DNA of 64,000 bases from Diphasiastrum complanatum (lineage: Eukaryota > Streptophyta > Lycopodiopsida > Lycopodiales > Lycopodiaceae), in assembly GCA_029204225.1 (NCBI GenBank), contig CM055111.1, positions 42,412,815 to 42,476,814 on the forward strand, written 5' to 3'. The notes beneath the pieces are model-generated. The model made no database searches. It had not been told where the DNA came from and saw only the letters and a list, made by a program, of their open reading frames with translations. Position 1 is the stretch's first letter, and the number at the start of each line of letters is the position of its first letter. Positions 23,766 to 37,800 of the stretch are shown piece after piece. Both the position numbers and the translations under genes were made by a program.

Positions 23766-24259
23766 CTAGGAAAAGCGTAGATATGAGTTCGCTTAGGTAA
23801 AATCTTAGGCTTAATTTGATGATGATCAACAAGAACATGGACTTGCTAGATTTTCAATAATAACCATATGAGTCTGGTGGCCATTCCTGATAACCTTGTT
23901 CATCGACAAATGGGTAGTCAACACAATCCATCAAAGGATCTCATTATAAGACTGGCTGATATTGATCTTGATAGAGTGGCGCTACTTCCCCTAGTGGTAT
24001 TGTCGTGGTCTCTCCCAATTCGTAATGTGGATATCATGTGCTCTCTTGACTACTTAGTCTATCTAGGTATTCGTGGTTTGCTTTAATCTGAAGACTTTCT
24101 TTGGTAGTCAATCTTACCAATTGAGGACTGTGCAAAAAGTACAAAAAGGACCAAGAGTGGATCCTAATCTGATCCTCAAGAGGGATTGGTTGTCAGATTA
24201 CTTGAGATTAAGATCAATATAGATCAATTCTAGATACAAAATTCTAACAAGAACAATCA

Positions 24260-24600
24260 TTCATTGAAGGTAGGTGTACTTTCTGGTTTGACACGTGTGA
24301 AACACTGTCTGAGTACGGACTCCAACCTGAAAATCAAGTACACATTGATAGCACCTCAAAACAATCAAAACAAATGTAGACAAATGGAGAGAATCACTCA
24401 AAATTGCTTCCAAAACCAAGATTGGTGTCTCACATTGATTATGGCCAGATAAGCCTCTATATATACACTTTTGGATCTTGAGGTACTGATCATGCATCAG
24501 ATCTCACACGTGTGAGGATGCCTTGTCACCATCATGCAATTTGACACTTGGATCAAAACTTTCGATTTTGGGCATTTTTGGTCTATTTTCCTACTATTTG
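24260..24600 (-). repeat. LTR-like promoter region, minus orientation
   Basis: Just downstream (left) of the truncated minus-strand copia, this stretch has a minus-strand TATA (gtgtatatatagagg, 24456-24471) and a tcacacgtgtga palindrome (24506-24517) like the one in the LTR near 11300. Terminal TG/CA and target duplications were not identified. Confidence 0.35.
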
Positions 24601-24615
24601 TCTCTAAAGGAATAT

Positions 24616-26588
24616 TTAATAACAAGTACATCCAAAAACTTTCAAATCACTAAGATTTGGCTTTACTCCAAACAATACTTCATAAGGTGTAAGTCCTTTA
24701 ATGGCATTATTAGTCATTCTATTACAAAAAAAGTTTGCACATAAAATAGCTTCTCCCCAAAATGAAATAGAAAGAGATGCATCTAATCTCATAGCTTTAG
24801 CACACTCACATAGTGTCCTATTCTTTCTCTCAGCTACTCCATTTTGTTGTGGAGTATATGTACAAGTAAACTCTTTCTTTATGCCATTAGTTTCACAAAA
24901 CTCTTTCATCCTCTAGTATTAAGTTGCTTTTCCACAAGAGTTTTGAACTTTACAAAGGACTCAAAAACTTCACTTTTCTTAGACAAGAGATAAACCCAAG
25001 AGTATCTTGATTTATCATCAATAAAAGTGACATACATAAGAGCTCCACCATTTGATTCATGTGAAAATGAATTAACATCCGAGTGTATAAGGTCAAGAGG
25101 AGAGTTAGATCTTATCAAAGATCTCTTGAAAGGAAGCTTATGGGATTTGGAGAGTCCACAAGCTTCACAAACCTTGCCACACTTAGATATGATTTTGGGA
25201 AGTCCTCTTGCTAGCTCCTTTGTCACCATGGTCTCCGTAGCTTTGTAGTTAGGATGGCCTAACCTTTTGTGCCATAATTCCACTTGAGTGAACTCCTCCC
25301 TTGCCATGTTCACACTTCCAACCATCACATTAGCATCCAATTTGAATAACCTCCCTTGCTTGAAACCACTAGCAATACACTTTTCATCTTTCAAGATAGA
25401 ACATGCTCCATGCTTGAAATGTACATCTAATCCACTATCCATAAGTTGTCCTACACTCAACAAGTTCTTTGTAAATGAAGGTACATAAAGAACATTGTCT
25501 AGATCTACTTTTTTAGATGATCCTAGACATAAAAGAATGGATCCAACATCTAAAATCTCACATTCTTGATCACTTGCAATGAAGATAAATCTCTTAGAAC
25601 TATTGTAAGAAAGTAGATTAGAAAAGTAGTCTTTTTGGTGAGTCATGTGAGAGCTTGCCCCACTATCAATCCACCAAGTGTCTTGATTAGATGTTTGTGG
25701 TGAGGAGACCATCAAAGATAGATTGTCTTCTTCCTCCTCCTCAAGCACAAGATTGCCTTGATTGTCCTTCTCTTGGGCATTCTTCTTCTTGTAGCACTCG
25801 GATGCAAAATGTCTCTTTTTTCTACAAAAGAAACACTTTAGCTTCTTCTTGTCCTTCTTGCTCTTGCCTTTGGAACTTGATGTTCCATCTTTGTTCTCCA
25901 TCTCCATGTCTTGAGTCTTCTTGGATGGAAACTTCTTCTTCTTGCCTTTCAAAGAAAAGTTAGCTTTTTCATCACCATCATTCAAAGATAAGGAACTCAT
26001 CCTACTTTTGATATGAAGCATTCTACTCTCCTCACTAACAAGCACACTTTGAAGTTTTTCAATACTAGGAAGTGAATTTTGAATAGCAAAGGTTTGAACA
26101 AGATTGGAATAATCATCTCCTAATCCATTCAAAATGATTAGAATTGATTCATCATCTTTGATTTTATCATCTATAGAAGACAACTCCTTATTCAAAGATT
26201 TGATCCTAAAGACATAATTTTGGGCACTTTCACTACTTCCTTTCATGCTTTGAAGGATTTGATTCCTAAGCATGAGTATCCTTGAAGTGTTCTTGGATCC
26301 ACAAATGGATTTTAATGAATCCCATGCCTCTTTGGATGTGGTACAAGATGAGATTTCTTTCAAAAGTTCATTACTTACATTCATTTTTATGCAATGTAAT
26401 GCAACTCTACATCTCTTTTTGTACTTAACCAACTCAACTCCTCCTTCAGGTTCTACTTCCACCTCAAGTACTATGTTATAAAGATCATGAAGTACAAGCA
26501 AAGACTCCATTCGAATTGTCCAAGTAGCATAATTAGTGGATGTAAGTCTTTCACTAGTTTCAAGCAAAAAACCACCCATTGATGCCAT
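24616..26588 (-). pseudogene. Ty1/copia gag-protease-integrase, 3' truncated
   Basis: The ATG at 26588 (MASMGGFLLETSERLTSTNY) starts a long frame of about 560 codons: gag, a zinc knuckle (CFFCRKKRHFASEC, near 25820), protease (WWIDSGASSHMT, near 25660; catalytic DSG intact), pre-integrase (LWHKRLGHPN) and integrase with the first catalytic Asp (LIHSDV, FIDDKSRYSW). A stop after KQLNTRG at 24906 and a small loss remove the second-Asp motif. The frame resumes at 24909 ([31 protein letters not shown]) and ends at 24616 in the integrase C-terminus. RT and RNase H are absent. This is the best preserved gag-pol piece of the family. Confidence 0.93.
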
Positions 26589-26983
26589 TTTTAAATGTGA
26601 AAAAGCACTATAAACTCTTATGGTTTCTCTAAGAGATCTGAACCTAAAGTCTTCTAGCAATTTAGAAAGCTTATAGACTCAATCTTGTCACTCATGAACC
26701 AATCTAGAATGATGGAAATTTAGATTCTAGTCTCAAACTTGCAAAATCACTCCTTAATCTATGATTTTTAGCAATTTCTCTCTTCAACCTCAACATACAC
26801 TCAAAAAGTCAGAGAAGATCAATTAGTGCACCTAATTCAAGCTTCAATTTTAATTTTTTGGCTGATTTAATCCAAGAACTAATCAAGGGATTAGATTCAC
26901 TATAGAAAATGCTTGATTTTGCGCCAAAAATCACTAAACCGACATAGTGCCGAGGGACCGGCACTACTTCAGGCCGTGGGTCC
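26589..26983. other. Copia leader remnant / gene-free
   Basis: Upstream (right) of the minus-strand copia gag. A leader and PBS would be expected, but no TGGTATCAGAGC complement is visible before the LTR-like boundary at 26984. Confidence 0.35.
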
Positions 26984-27710
26984 TGTTGGGGGTATTCCCA
27001 ACACAACGTGAGTAAAGGGATAAATTTGATAATAAATGTGTTGCGAGGGCATGGCTTCCTACGTGTATAAGTCCATGGCCCAATGAGCACGCGAGCTAAT
27101 TGTAAATAGAAATAATGGACTTGGGCCTTATTTAATTAAAATAAAACTTGAGGCCCAAAGTCATTTTAAACTTAGAAGTTTAGTTTTTTGGAGTTGGGTC
27201 CAACTTTGGACGCACATGAATCTTGTGAATACTAATGTACTTTTTATGGACACTTGGATCAAGCTGGGTCCAAGGTGAATGAATAGGATCATTGTGAATA
27301 TTAGCCAATAGGATTTTGGGGCAAGGGCCTTCTCCATTTATAAAAAGACACCATTTGTACTCTATTTGGATGCATTTGCTTTCAAGTTCATGCTTTTTGG
27401 TTTCAATAATTTAAGTTTCTCACTTAGCAAGTACAATGAGCATTTGAACTAATCTCCACCCTCACCCTCTCTCTCTCTTTCTTCCTATTTCTCTATTTCT
27501 CTATCTTCTATGCTCCTTTTATCCATCTAAATGTCTCCCTCTCCCTCTCTTTCACTACAAATAATGTGGAATGCTAGTTTAGGGGAGTAGAGTTAGTGGG
27601 AGTAGTGTTAAATGTGGTAGCGTTAGTGTAAGAAGTAGAGAACTATCTAGAAGTAGCATCTTTACATAGTTAGGTACCTATCTAGTGTTCTAACCCTTGT
27701 TGACAGGCGG
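26984..27710 (+). repeat. Probable solo or orphan LTR
   Basis: It begins TGTTGGG-ggtatt-CCCAACA (26984-27003), a palindromic start typical of plant LTRs. It has a TATA box (tttataaaaag, about 27337) and pyrimidine-rich DNA behind it. The 3' end (possibly ...ttgttgaca near 27701) and a target duplication could not be proved, so a solo LTR is an inference. Confidence 0.4.
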
Positions 27711-27740
27711 GAGGGCTACTACTATGTGAGATCATCGACC

Positions 27741-29510
27741 CTACATGGACCTCCTATCCACTTTATCACCTGCAAAATCAGCATTTGAATATGCCCTCAA
27801 AGCAAGATTAGATCCATCATACAAAATGCCAAAGCTCTTGGTGGGCGAGATGTACCTCAACACCCTTTTTGCATTTTTCCAATGACAAACCAATGGATTT
27901 TGCATAGATTGGCTTATTTTATCTACACTATAACTTAGATCAGGTCTAGTTATAGTAAGATAGATTAGGGAGCCTAAAAGTCTTCTATATAGTGTGATGT
28001 GCTCAAAGGATGCTTCATCATCACTATTGGCCTTCCTTCTTGTAGACCTTCTTTGAGTTCTTGGGTCTTGAGGTGGATCCTCAAGATCTTGATCACATGT
28101 AGGCTCCTCCTCAAATCTTGCAAGATCCTTGACATAAGATGGACTAGAAGCACTTTCATTCAACTTGTAGTAGTTACCTTCATCAAATGTAACATCTCTA
28201 CTCACTAAAATCATTTTAGTGATAGGATTATAGACTCTATATCCTTTGCTATTTTCAGCATAACCAGCAAATATTCCTTTTATGGATATAGGATCATACT
28301 TCTTTCTTGTATCTAATGCTTGAAAAACATAGCAAGTAGATCCAAAGATTCTAAGATCTTTGAGATTTGTCTTCTTACCAAATAGAGCCTCATAAGATGT
28401 TATGCCTCCAATGGGCTTACATGGCAATCTATTACATAAATAATTTGCACAAATAATAGCCTCTCCCCAAAAAGATTAGGTAGAGATGAATCTAGCCTTA
28501 AAGCCTTTGCACATTCACAAAGAGTTCTATTCATTCTCTCGGCTATACCATTTTGTTGAGGACTATAAGTACATGTAAGATCTCTTTTAATACCATTGGA
28601 TTTACAAAACTCTATCATCCTAGTGGAGATATACTCTCCACCATTATCACTCCTTAACACTTTTACTTTAGCATTAAGTTGATTCTCAACTAGAGTTTTG
28701 AACTTTACAAAAGACTCAAACACTTTACATTTGGAATTCAAAAGTTCAATCCAAGTGTATCTAGAGTAATCATCAATAAAAGATACATACATTAATGCAC
28801 CTCCATTAGATTCTTGAGAAAAAGAGTACACGTCACTATGAATGAGATCTAATGCTTTAGTAGATCTAGTGGAAGAGTTAACAAAAGATAGCTTGTGTGC
28901 CTTTGAAAGACTACAAGCTTCACAACTTTTTCCACACTTTGAGAGTGTCTTTGGAAGGCCAAGAGCAAGATCCTTGGTGCATAGCAATTCCATTATTTGA
29001 AGTTGGGATGGCCCAACCTCTTATACCCAAGCTCCAGTTGATTGAGCTCCTCCTTCACCATGTTCACAATTCCAAGAAAAACATTAGCATCTAGCTTGAA
29101 AAGCCTTCCTTGCTTGAATCCTTTAACAACGCGAGTATCATTCATCATTATGGAACAAACACCTTGCTTAAAATGGACATCTAAATTATCATCCATTAAT
29201 TGTCCTACACTTAGCAAATTCTTAGTGAGTGTAGGAACATAGAGTACATTTTGTAGATCTACTCTTTTTGAGGATCCAAGACTTAAGGGAATAGTTCCCA
29301 CTCCATCTATTCTACATTACTGATCACTTGTGTTAGAATAGACTTTTTACAACCTACAAAAGGTACAAGAGTTGAGAAAAAATCGTTTTGGAATGACATG
29401 TGGGAGCTAGCCCCACTATCAATCCACCATGTGTCATTGGAGTAGTTCTTGGATGTTGATGTAGATGCCATCAAGGATGAATCCCTTCATCCTCATCTTC
29501 CTCAAGGGTG
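27741..29510 (-). pseudogene. Ty1/copia protease-integrase-RNase H with RT deleted
   Basis: From right to left on the minus strand: protease (WWIDSGASSHMS near 29430), pre-integrase (VDLQNVLYVPTLTKNLLSVG; RLGHPNF), integrase (LIHSDVYSF, FIDDYSRYTW, RSDNGGEYIS, YSPQQNGIAERMNRT) and, after a frameshift near 28420, the integrase C-terminus (FGSTCYVFQ, VSRDVTFDEGN). The linker QDPRTQRRSTRRK then joins directly to ITLYRRLLGSLIYLTITRPD and RVLRYISPTKSFGILY, so almost all of RT, including the YVDD site, is deleted. It ends in the RNase H start (YSNADFAGDKVD). gag is missing. Confidence 0.9.
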
Positions 29511-30614
29511 AGGTTGCCTTGCTTGCTCTCTCCTTGTGCACTCTTCTCAACAATGACAACCATTGCTATAGAAGGTATATCTAGCTCCTTACACATTTCA
29601 ACCGACTTTAGTTGCAACAATAGGCTCAAAAGTTGCTACAACAATATCCTTTGCCATGATTGATGCCCCCTCAATCTTCTGAATGGTTACATTTTGGTCC
29701 ACTCATTGGCTCCACTATGAGCTACCAATTCATAAGCCTTTACAAGATTTAACGACACAACAACGTTGGACTTAATTTCTTCTTTGACTTTCACCTTAAA
29801 ATCTTGCAACGTCTTCTTACTTTTTCTTTCAGTTTGCCACAAATGTAGCTATCAAAATTTTCTCCATGAATCAAGGCCTACGATGATAGTACAAAGAACC
29901 CAAGGGAACAAATGGTGGACAAAAGCGATTAAACCAAATCTAGTTCATTTTGGATATAGCCCCCGAGCTATGGACCACTAGTTATTGTTTAATACGAGGG
30001 AGAGGTATCGATCCAACAACATGTAACTACAATCTCACAATCAAATATGCTATACTTATACCCTCCAAGGCTCCTCCTCAACTGGGACTAAAATTGTGAC
30101 ACCTCAACAACCTAACCGGGCCACATCAGCTACTCCTCATGTGAGTCATTACTAGCACCATGCAAATCCACTATCATGACTTATAGGCCTCTAAACCATT
30201 AAGTATGACTTTAATAACATGAGGGCCCCAGCCCCTCACAACCATAATTAGGGGTCCAGATAGGCCCTCTAACCCCCTTATGAGATATAAATCTAGAGTC
30301 AGAGCTTCATGTGGATGACAATAGCTCTCTTTCTTGAAGGAGATAAGTTGGCATCAACACCAACGAGTATGTAGGCATTGCCCACATAAGAACTGGGCGT
30401 CACTTGATTGAAATCTCAACTACCACTACATTTTTTTTTTCAATAGTCACCATGAATGCACAAATAAATTGCCACTGCACTCTTGCCCTAACATCTACAC
30501 TTCTCCATTTTTATGCTCCCTTGACTTTTTCTCTATCATTTCTTTGCATAATATGTTTTTTTCACATGGACCTATGATTTCTACCACCTATTTTTCACCC
30601 TAAGAAACACGTGA
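29511..30614. other. Gene-free DNA between copia and foldback
   Basis: No confident gene. A minus-strand stretch at about 29560-29770 reads partly like protein (VVVSLNLVKAYELVAHSG) but has stops and no recognised family. Confidence 0.35.
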
Positions 30615-31613
30615 ATTGTACTCATACGCATCTTGGTTTTGAAGGGGGGAGAGGCTTAACCAAAGAAACTTTGGATGCTAAGCTAACCAACTAGGCTAAT
30701 CTAGTTGAATGAATTATACTCACATGAAATGAGTCGGCTCCCCATTTATTTTGGTTGATAGGCTTGGGGTGAATTGGAGACAAATTAATGTGCCAATTTT
30801 TCACAAGTTGCACTACCAAAGTGGGCTCCAACCCAGCCTTTTCCATGAATTTAATAGTAGGGAGTATTTCATGGCTTTGCAGGTGAAAAAAATGGACTGC
30901 ATCGTTCTAATGGGATTTCATGTGGGGACTCTACAAGTAAGCCACGTGGCTTTCAAACAAAATTAGCAAGCCTTACCATTGATCATGACATGGTTTATTC
31001 TCATAGGAAAAGGCATACTAAGTTTCATTTCATCGTATATTGATTCCTTATACTTCCTCTTAACCTATATTGAATGATAATAGGACGATATAACAACACT
31101 TTGTAATGTAGCTCCCTTTTATAGCCTCACCTTTGCAAAAGCAAGTCTATTTGGGATGAGCGTATTTCGCACCATGACTAACAAGTAAAATATGGTGCAA
31201 CAACCATTTAATAGTGAGGATGGGTAATACCACCATCTCTCCAAGATAGTATTATATTTCTCCACCCTTAGATCTTTGGGAGCCAACCATTGTCATTATA
31301 GTGGTGGCTTTCTCTCATCTATTTGTTTGTGTTGGTCAAGTCTTCAGCTTAGTCAAGTCTTCGTCTTCAACTTGGTCAAGTCTATAAGAAAGTTAATGTT
31401 AAATAAAGTGCTTAAAGTTTTGAAGACTTAACTTGAAATCATTATAGATGCTAAAGTCAACCATGTGCAATTTTTTGTGGAAGCTTCAAACATTACATTT
31501 ATTTGGTCTTGAACTCACACACTACTTTTATGAAACATGTTACCTTATAAAAAACAAGAGGAAAAAAATGTATTTTATAAATAAATAAATATACATTTAT
31601 ATACACTTTTTAA

Positions 31614-32185
<572 letters not shown>

Positions 32186-32465
32186 TATTCAAGGAATCCT
32201 TATTGTGCGTCCAAAAGCTGTAATGCCTGATTTGCTGGAAATTAAGCTCACCAAGATTTTTCTTGCACATTTTGATCATTGAACCTCTTTAGGTTCTATG
32301 TCTACTCATCTAATACCAACAGGAATCACAGAACTGATTATACCGAACTATTTGAAGGACCACATCGACCTTCCGGCTAATCTTCGTCCAAGGACTAATG
32401 GGTATCCATTCCTATTCTTTTCTACATTCGAATGTCATGCATGCAGTTAAAAAGCGCATACATTT

Positions 32466-32471
<6 letters not shown>

Positions 32472-32517
<46 letters not shown>
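32472..32517. repeat. (AT)n microsatellite
   Basis: About 22 AT units within the foldback's central region. Confidence 0.95.
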
Positions 32518-32604
32518 CTATAAAACATTTTTCTCTCTCTTGTTGTATATATTACAATTTTAAGGTCTCACAAAAAAGTAGTGTATGGGTAGGTTTAGGA
32601 CCAC

Positions 32605-32775
32605 GGAAATGTATGATGGAAGGAGCCGGGCATAAGCCATGCCCCGTAAGGATTTCCAAAAAAATTTGGGTGAAGCCCGGAGGGGCCGAGCCTAAATTTT
32701 TTTGGAAAGCCGAATTGGGCAGAATGGCCTTTGCCCGGCTCCTTCCATTGCGTAATGCATACTTGAAATTTTTTC
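32605..32775. mobile_element. Small hairpin MITE-like element
   Basis: The two halves pair: atggaaggagccgggca (32615-32631) against tgcccggctccttccat near 32733-32749, and tttccaaaaaaattt (about 32654) against aaatttttttggaaa (about 32694). It lies in the foldback's loop region. Its class is not determined. Confidence 0.65.
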
Positions 32776-33037
32776 AGAAGCACATTACGAAGCATAATAG
32801 GCAGTTTTGACTTTTACTGACCAACACAAATGTGCCACCTGTACGGAATCCATACGGACGGGCACAGACAGGCAGAAAAAAAAAGCAAAATCTGCCTTTG
32901 AAAAAAACCCACGCATTTTTTGCTTTTTAATTTATTTGAAAATGGGCATAATATGCAACAGGTATCCATTACGTATTGTTTAAAGCTTTTTCACCCTTAA
33001 CATCTATCTTGAATTCAATAAGTCTTCAATGCTTTCA

Positions 33038-33129
33038 ACACTTTATTCCACATTAATATTTTCATAGACTTGGCCAAGTTGAAACACTTTATTCCACATT
33101 AATATTTTCATAGACTTGACCAAGTTGAA
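33038..33129. repeat. 46-bp unit, two tandem copies in the foldback right arm
   Basis: The block acactttattccacattaat ... catagactt ... ccaagttgaa occurs twice with one base change (tggcc / tgacc), offset 46 bp. The left arm has a single copy, so the duplication arose after the arms formed. Confidence 0.85.
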
Positions 33130-33879
33130 GTCTTGACCACGTCGAAGACTTGACTGAGCAAATTTTGAGCCGCCAATGTAGCGACAATTGTTGCCTCCCA
33201 AATATATGAGAGTGGAGAGATATGATACCATCTACGAGAGATGGTGGTATTACCTACCCTCATTGTTAGATGGTTGTTGCACCATAATTTATTTGTTAGT
33301 CATGGTATGAAATAATCTCATCTTAAATAGACTTGCTTTTGCAAATGCAAGGTTGTTAAAGGAGCTACCACACAAGGTGTTGTTAATCTTCCTCTATCAT
33401 TAACCTGTAAAATCACCGCTCTAAGATTCCATTAGAAAGATGTAGTCCATTTTATTCACTTGCAAAACCATGAATCATGCCCTACAATTAAAGTCATAGA
33501 AAAGACTAGGTTGGGCCCATTTTGATGGTGCAAATTGGCACATCAATTCCCAACTTATCCCAAGTCTACGGACCAAAATAACTGAGGAGCTAACTCATTT
33601 CATATGGGTAAAAATTTTCCAACCGAATTAGCTTAGTTGGTTATCTTAGCATCCGAAGTTGCCTTGGTTCTAAGGTTAAGCGCTCCCCTTTAAAACCGAG
33701 ATGCATATGTACTCGAGGGGTGCCATAGCCCCTTGGAGGTCATTCCACCGGGGAAAGGTCTTCGAGGGTAACCCAAGGTGGAAGAAAGACTTGATCAAAA
33801 TAATTAGAATTTTGGGAAATAGGAAAAGCAAAAGCATCCGTGTGAAAGGAGGCCAAATTGAGCCATTTTGGGAGTCGGT

Positions 33880-34448
33880 GTCATTGAGACAGGCTTTTCC
33901 TCGTTCTCGTTCTTTCCTTTTCCTCTGGCTTTCTTCCAGGCACGATCCATCGTCGTCTCGACGAAGCTGTGCTGCTGATGAGCGGGCAGCCACAGCTGCG
34001 GAAGGCTGCTTCTACACTTCTTCCAGGATTCACCCTTTGCTGGCTGCAGGTACTTGTGGAGCTACCTTGAATCTTCTCAGCAATCGTTATGCTAGTCCTT
34101 TTCTCTCAGTATTTCTCCTATTTTTCTTTTCATGTTGTTTTTGAGCAGATCTGACCTCTGGTAGGTGTCTTTGGCTAGAAAAAGAATCTGAAGTAGCAGC
34201 TAAAAGAGCACTTGTTTGAGCTTTGAAAGTACTACTGTTGCTGTGATAAAGGGATGCAGTTACAGGCTGCTCAGAATGCATCGGGTATTGTGCAACAGTT
34301 TTTAAGAAAGTATTAGGTTTTAGGCCAGATGTTGACGGAAATTTTTCTTGTACATGGATGTTGTCGCAGTTGCACTATACAAATATTTGCTAGCTTGCTA
34401 TTGACGCAGAGGAGTGGCGTCTAGGGATTCTTGTGGGAAGTGAAGACA
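33880..34448 (+). promoter_or_regulatory. NRP 5' UTR region with probable leader intron
   Basis: A pyrimidine-rich segment (ttttcctcgttctcgttctt) precedes CAG|GTACTT at 34047-34053. A matching acceptor (ttgacgcag, ends 34409) lies 40 bp before the start codon. A 5' UTR intron 34050-34409 is therefore likely. No TATA box is clear, and the foldback arm ends at 33713, so much of the promoter may be transposon-derived. Confidence 0.45.
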
Positions 34449-34893
34449 ATGGCTGACCCCCTTTCGTTCATGAAAAACTCCCAGGAAATATGGGGTGAGA
34501 GGTCTGCTGTAGGGAACTGGAAATGGCCAGCCACATCCCCGATACGGCCTTTCAACGAACAATTTGTGAAAATGACGGAGGGGATCGCCAAATTGGACAT
34601 AAAAAGGTACAATGGAGAAGTAAAGAAAGCGGGGGGAGACGCCAAACAGAACAAGAGTCTTAATAATAACCCGTCCAATGTGGAAGTGAAAAAGGCGACC
34701 TCGGATCAGAAGCAAAATGTGGCGAATGTAAGTTACAACGGGAGCAATGCTCTGCAGATGCAAGGCGGCTTAGAAAAACGATTCAAATCACTACCTCCCG
34801 CAGAAACACTCCCTAGAAACGAAATTTTGGGCGGATACATCTTTGTCTGTAACAATGATACCATGCAGGAGGATTTGAAGCGGCAACTCTTTG
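34449..34893 (+). CDS. NRP: NRP exon 1
   Basis: It starts at ATG 34449 ([15 protein letters not shown]), preferred over non-ATG codons upstream, and ends ...CTCTTTG|GTAAGC in phase 1. It encodes the N-terminal Lys/Asn-rich part and the first third of the DCD domain. Confidence 0.92.
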
Positions 34894-37800
34894 GTAAGCT
34901 TTTGACTGGTAATCTTCCTATAAAAAGCAAATTAAGGTTTCATTTTCCTTGCTGCATTTGCATATGATTTTTTTTCTGTCCGTCCCTCTTTTTTTTGAGA
35001 TGCGCGACGCATTTCCATGATTTTTATTGATGACATGGCATATTACACAGCCTTCCACATGTAAACTACGCAACCTTCCATTGGGAAGGTTGGGTGAAAG
35101 AGCATAATTTCGTTTTGGTGACATTGCGCTTTGAGAGGTGCTACCACTCTCTTCCTAAAAAGCGAAGGATTGAGGCGGGGGGGAAGGCTGCCCTCCGAGG
35201 CCGTTCCGCCGAGAAAGACTTGAGTCTTGTATCAAGCAAGCTGCAACAATATGAAACAGAATACAAATTGGAAAGTTGCAATAGATAGTTGTGATTCGTG
35301 ATTCAGAAGTTTAAGTTGCAGCCTGTAGGTTATAGTTTGTAAGTTTTAACAAGATTTTGCAGCTTTCAAGAATCAAGAATCAAGTTTGAATCAAGTTTGT
35401 ATACTTGCACAACATTCTCTGGTCCCACCTTCACATTGGCCTCCTGGATATGGCGAAACATATACTCACCAGTGGCCGATGTGCCTGCCTCGGAGGTGTC
35501 GATAGCTCTCAAAAACATAGTGCCCCTGCAGGAAGACACCAAGATATTAAGAATGTGCTGCTTCTTTACATCAGTCTAGCTATCGGATATGATGGCACAC
35601 CCATACCTTGTTTCCAAGCAGCCAATGGCCATTTAAGTTCAATATTGACAGTCAGATGATTGTGGCAAATTGCATTTAAACTCGTCAAACTTCAAAAATC
35701 AAGTAATAAAGTTGAAACTTAAAACTTGAAAGGGCTTACTCTTCCCACAACTGCTTGATCGGCTGTAGCTCCTGATCAATAGAGGCCTGCTCATCAAGAA
35801 GTCCTTTCCTCCGCAAATGATCCCTGCTGGGACCCTCCCACTTTGAAATAATCCTAGAAATAGCTCTCATCATCTATCTATCTCCATGTAGGGGCGCAAC
35901 AAGGTGAAATGGGAGGTCACATGTGTAAAAGCACCCCCTAACAACAATCTCAACCTATTTCTTGTTCGATTGCGTCCAAGATGCCATATAATAGTCCTTG
36001 CCTCTCGGCCAAGGGCTCTACCTACCCCTCGATGGTGCACGATCTGTAAATGGTGCTCTAGAAGAACCAATGCCACTAGTACTGCTAGGTCCTGCTCCTC
36101 TGTCACCTTGAATCCCAACAAAAAAATCGGTTCAAAGTTGGAAATAAAATTCAGGGGGAATGTTTTTTTATTCCATATTTTTGCTCATGTTTGTTTTCTT
36201 GTGATAGTTTGATTTGTTTCAAACATAATATTTATTAAATCAATGTAAAAGCCTCTCTTATTGTGAGTTGTGACAGTTTCAATTTTTAAGAATATTTGAA
36301 TTCATAAAATACACAACAATGGCCATTGGGCCACTGGCTTAGACTTCAGTGGAGCCGAGGGTTTACTATTTACCTTCGGTCATCGAAGGACCAGCCTCAT
36401 GCTCCTCTGCTCGGTCACCTATTAGTGCCACCGGTACTTGCTGGCGAGGAGCAAAAAGCCGTGCTAATGATATAGGTGTGCCTTGATCTGAGAGGGGCCA
36501 CTTGTGTAAGAGATGTTGTAATATTTGCAAGTTCCCCTCAGTGTGCTAGAGGTGTTGTAAGATGCTTTGGCCCAAACCATAAATTATGGTCCCTTACATA
36601 GTCACACAATCATTCACCCACTCACCCTAAACCCGTGACCCCACTTGCAGCTTGATGCCCATGTTGGAGTTAATCTTTCTCCTACTCATCCTAACTGCCC
36701 TCCTTTTCACTTAAGTAAATCACTCTCTCAAAACAGTCTACAGAAATGAATTGTTTTTTTGCAACAGTTTGCATATTTACGCGCAAACTTCAACAACCGA
36801 AAAAATGCGACAAAGTCTTCTACTTACTTTTTCAAGCATTCTGAGCACAAAAGGTGTGTGAAAAAGACATTTTTCCCAAAGAATGCAAAAAAAATGGGAC
36901 ATCTGCAGATTTACAAGGGATTTTTTGTACAGACTGTCTACGTCTTCACGCTCCAATTAATAACCGATCTATTGATCAATTAAACAGTTGTTAATGATCT
37001 TGTAATTGTAAAATTAGAATAATACAAGATCATCTGACAACTATGGTACAAGATCAACCAAGCAAAGATGCCTGTGAATGGTATCTTGATTCAAGTGCTT
37101 CATAGCGCATGACACCATGTAAGAACCTATTCTCCACTCTCACAACAATTGGATCAAAGTACATTTTCTTCGGAGACTCAAGCTCACACAAGGTCGAAGG
37201 CCAAGGCTCCATTCGGCTACAATTCCCTGATGGCATCACTAGACAGTTAGACGGTGTACTCTATGTACCCAAATTAACAAAGAATTTATTGTCTATAAGC
37301 AAGATTACTGATCAAGGCTATAGAGCTTTGTTTACTGCTAGTCAATATACCATTCTTGATGAGGGTTCAAATGAAATCCTCTCTGCAGCAAGCTACACTC
37401 CACAACAGAATGGCGTAGCTGAATGAAAGAATTGAACATTGTTGGAAGCTGCACGATCCATGATGTCCAGTGCTCGATTACCCAAGAAATTTTGGGTTGA
37501 AGCAATTTCTACAGCCTGTTATCTGCAAAATTATTCCAGCACGAAGGCAATCGACTCCAAAACACCGTTTGAAGCCTACTACGACTACAAACCAAGTTTG
37601 AAACATCTACGAGTGTTTGGATGTCTCTGCTATGCACAAATACCTTCTGATCTGAGAAAGAAGCTGGACCCAGTCAGCTGTAAGTATATCTTTATCGGCT
37701 ATTCAACTTCACATAAAGCATACCACATCTATGATGTTGAAACAGGGCAGTCAGCCGCTTCAAGCAGAAACAGGGAATGCAGGAGTTTGTTCCAACAACT

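Noticed and set aside
32595-32810. ORFs on both strands (66 and 65 codons)
   Set aside because: They are the two strands of a hairpin element, not genes.
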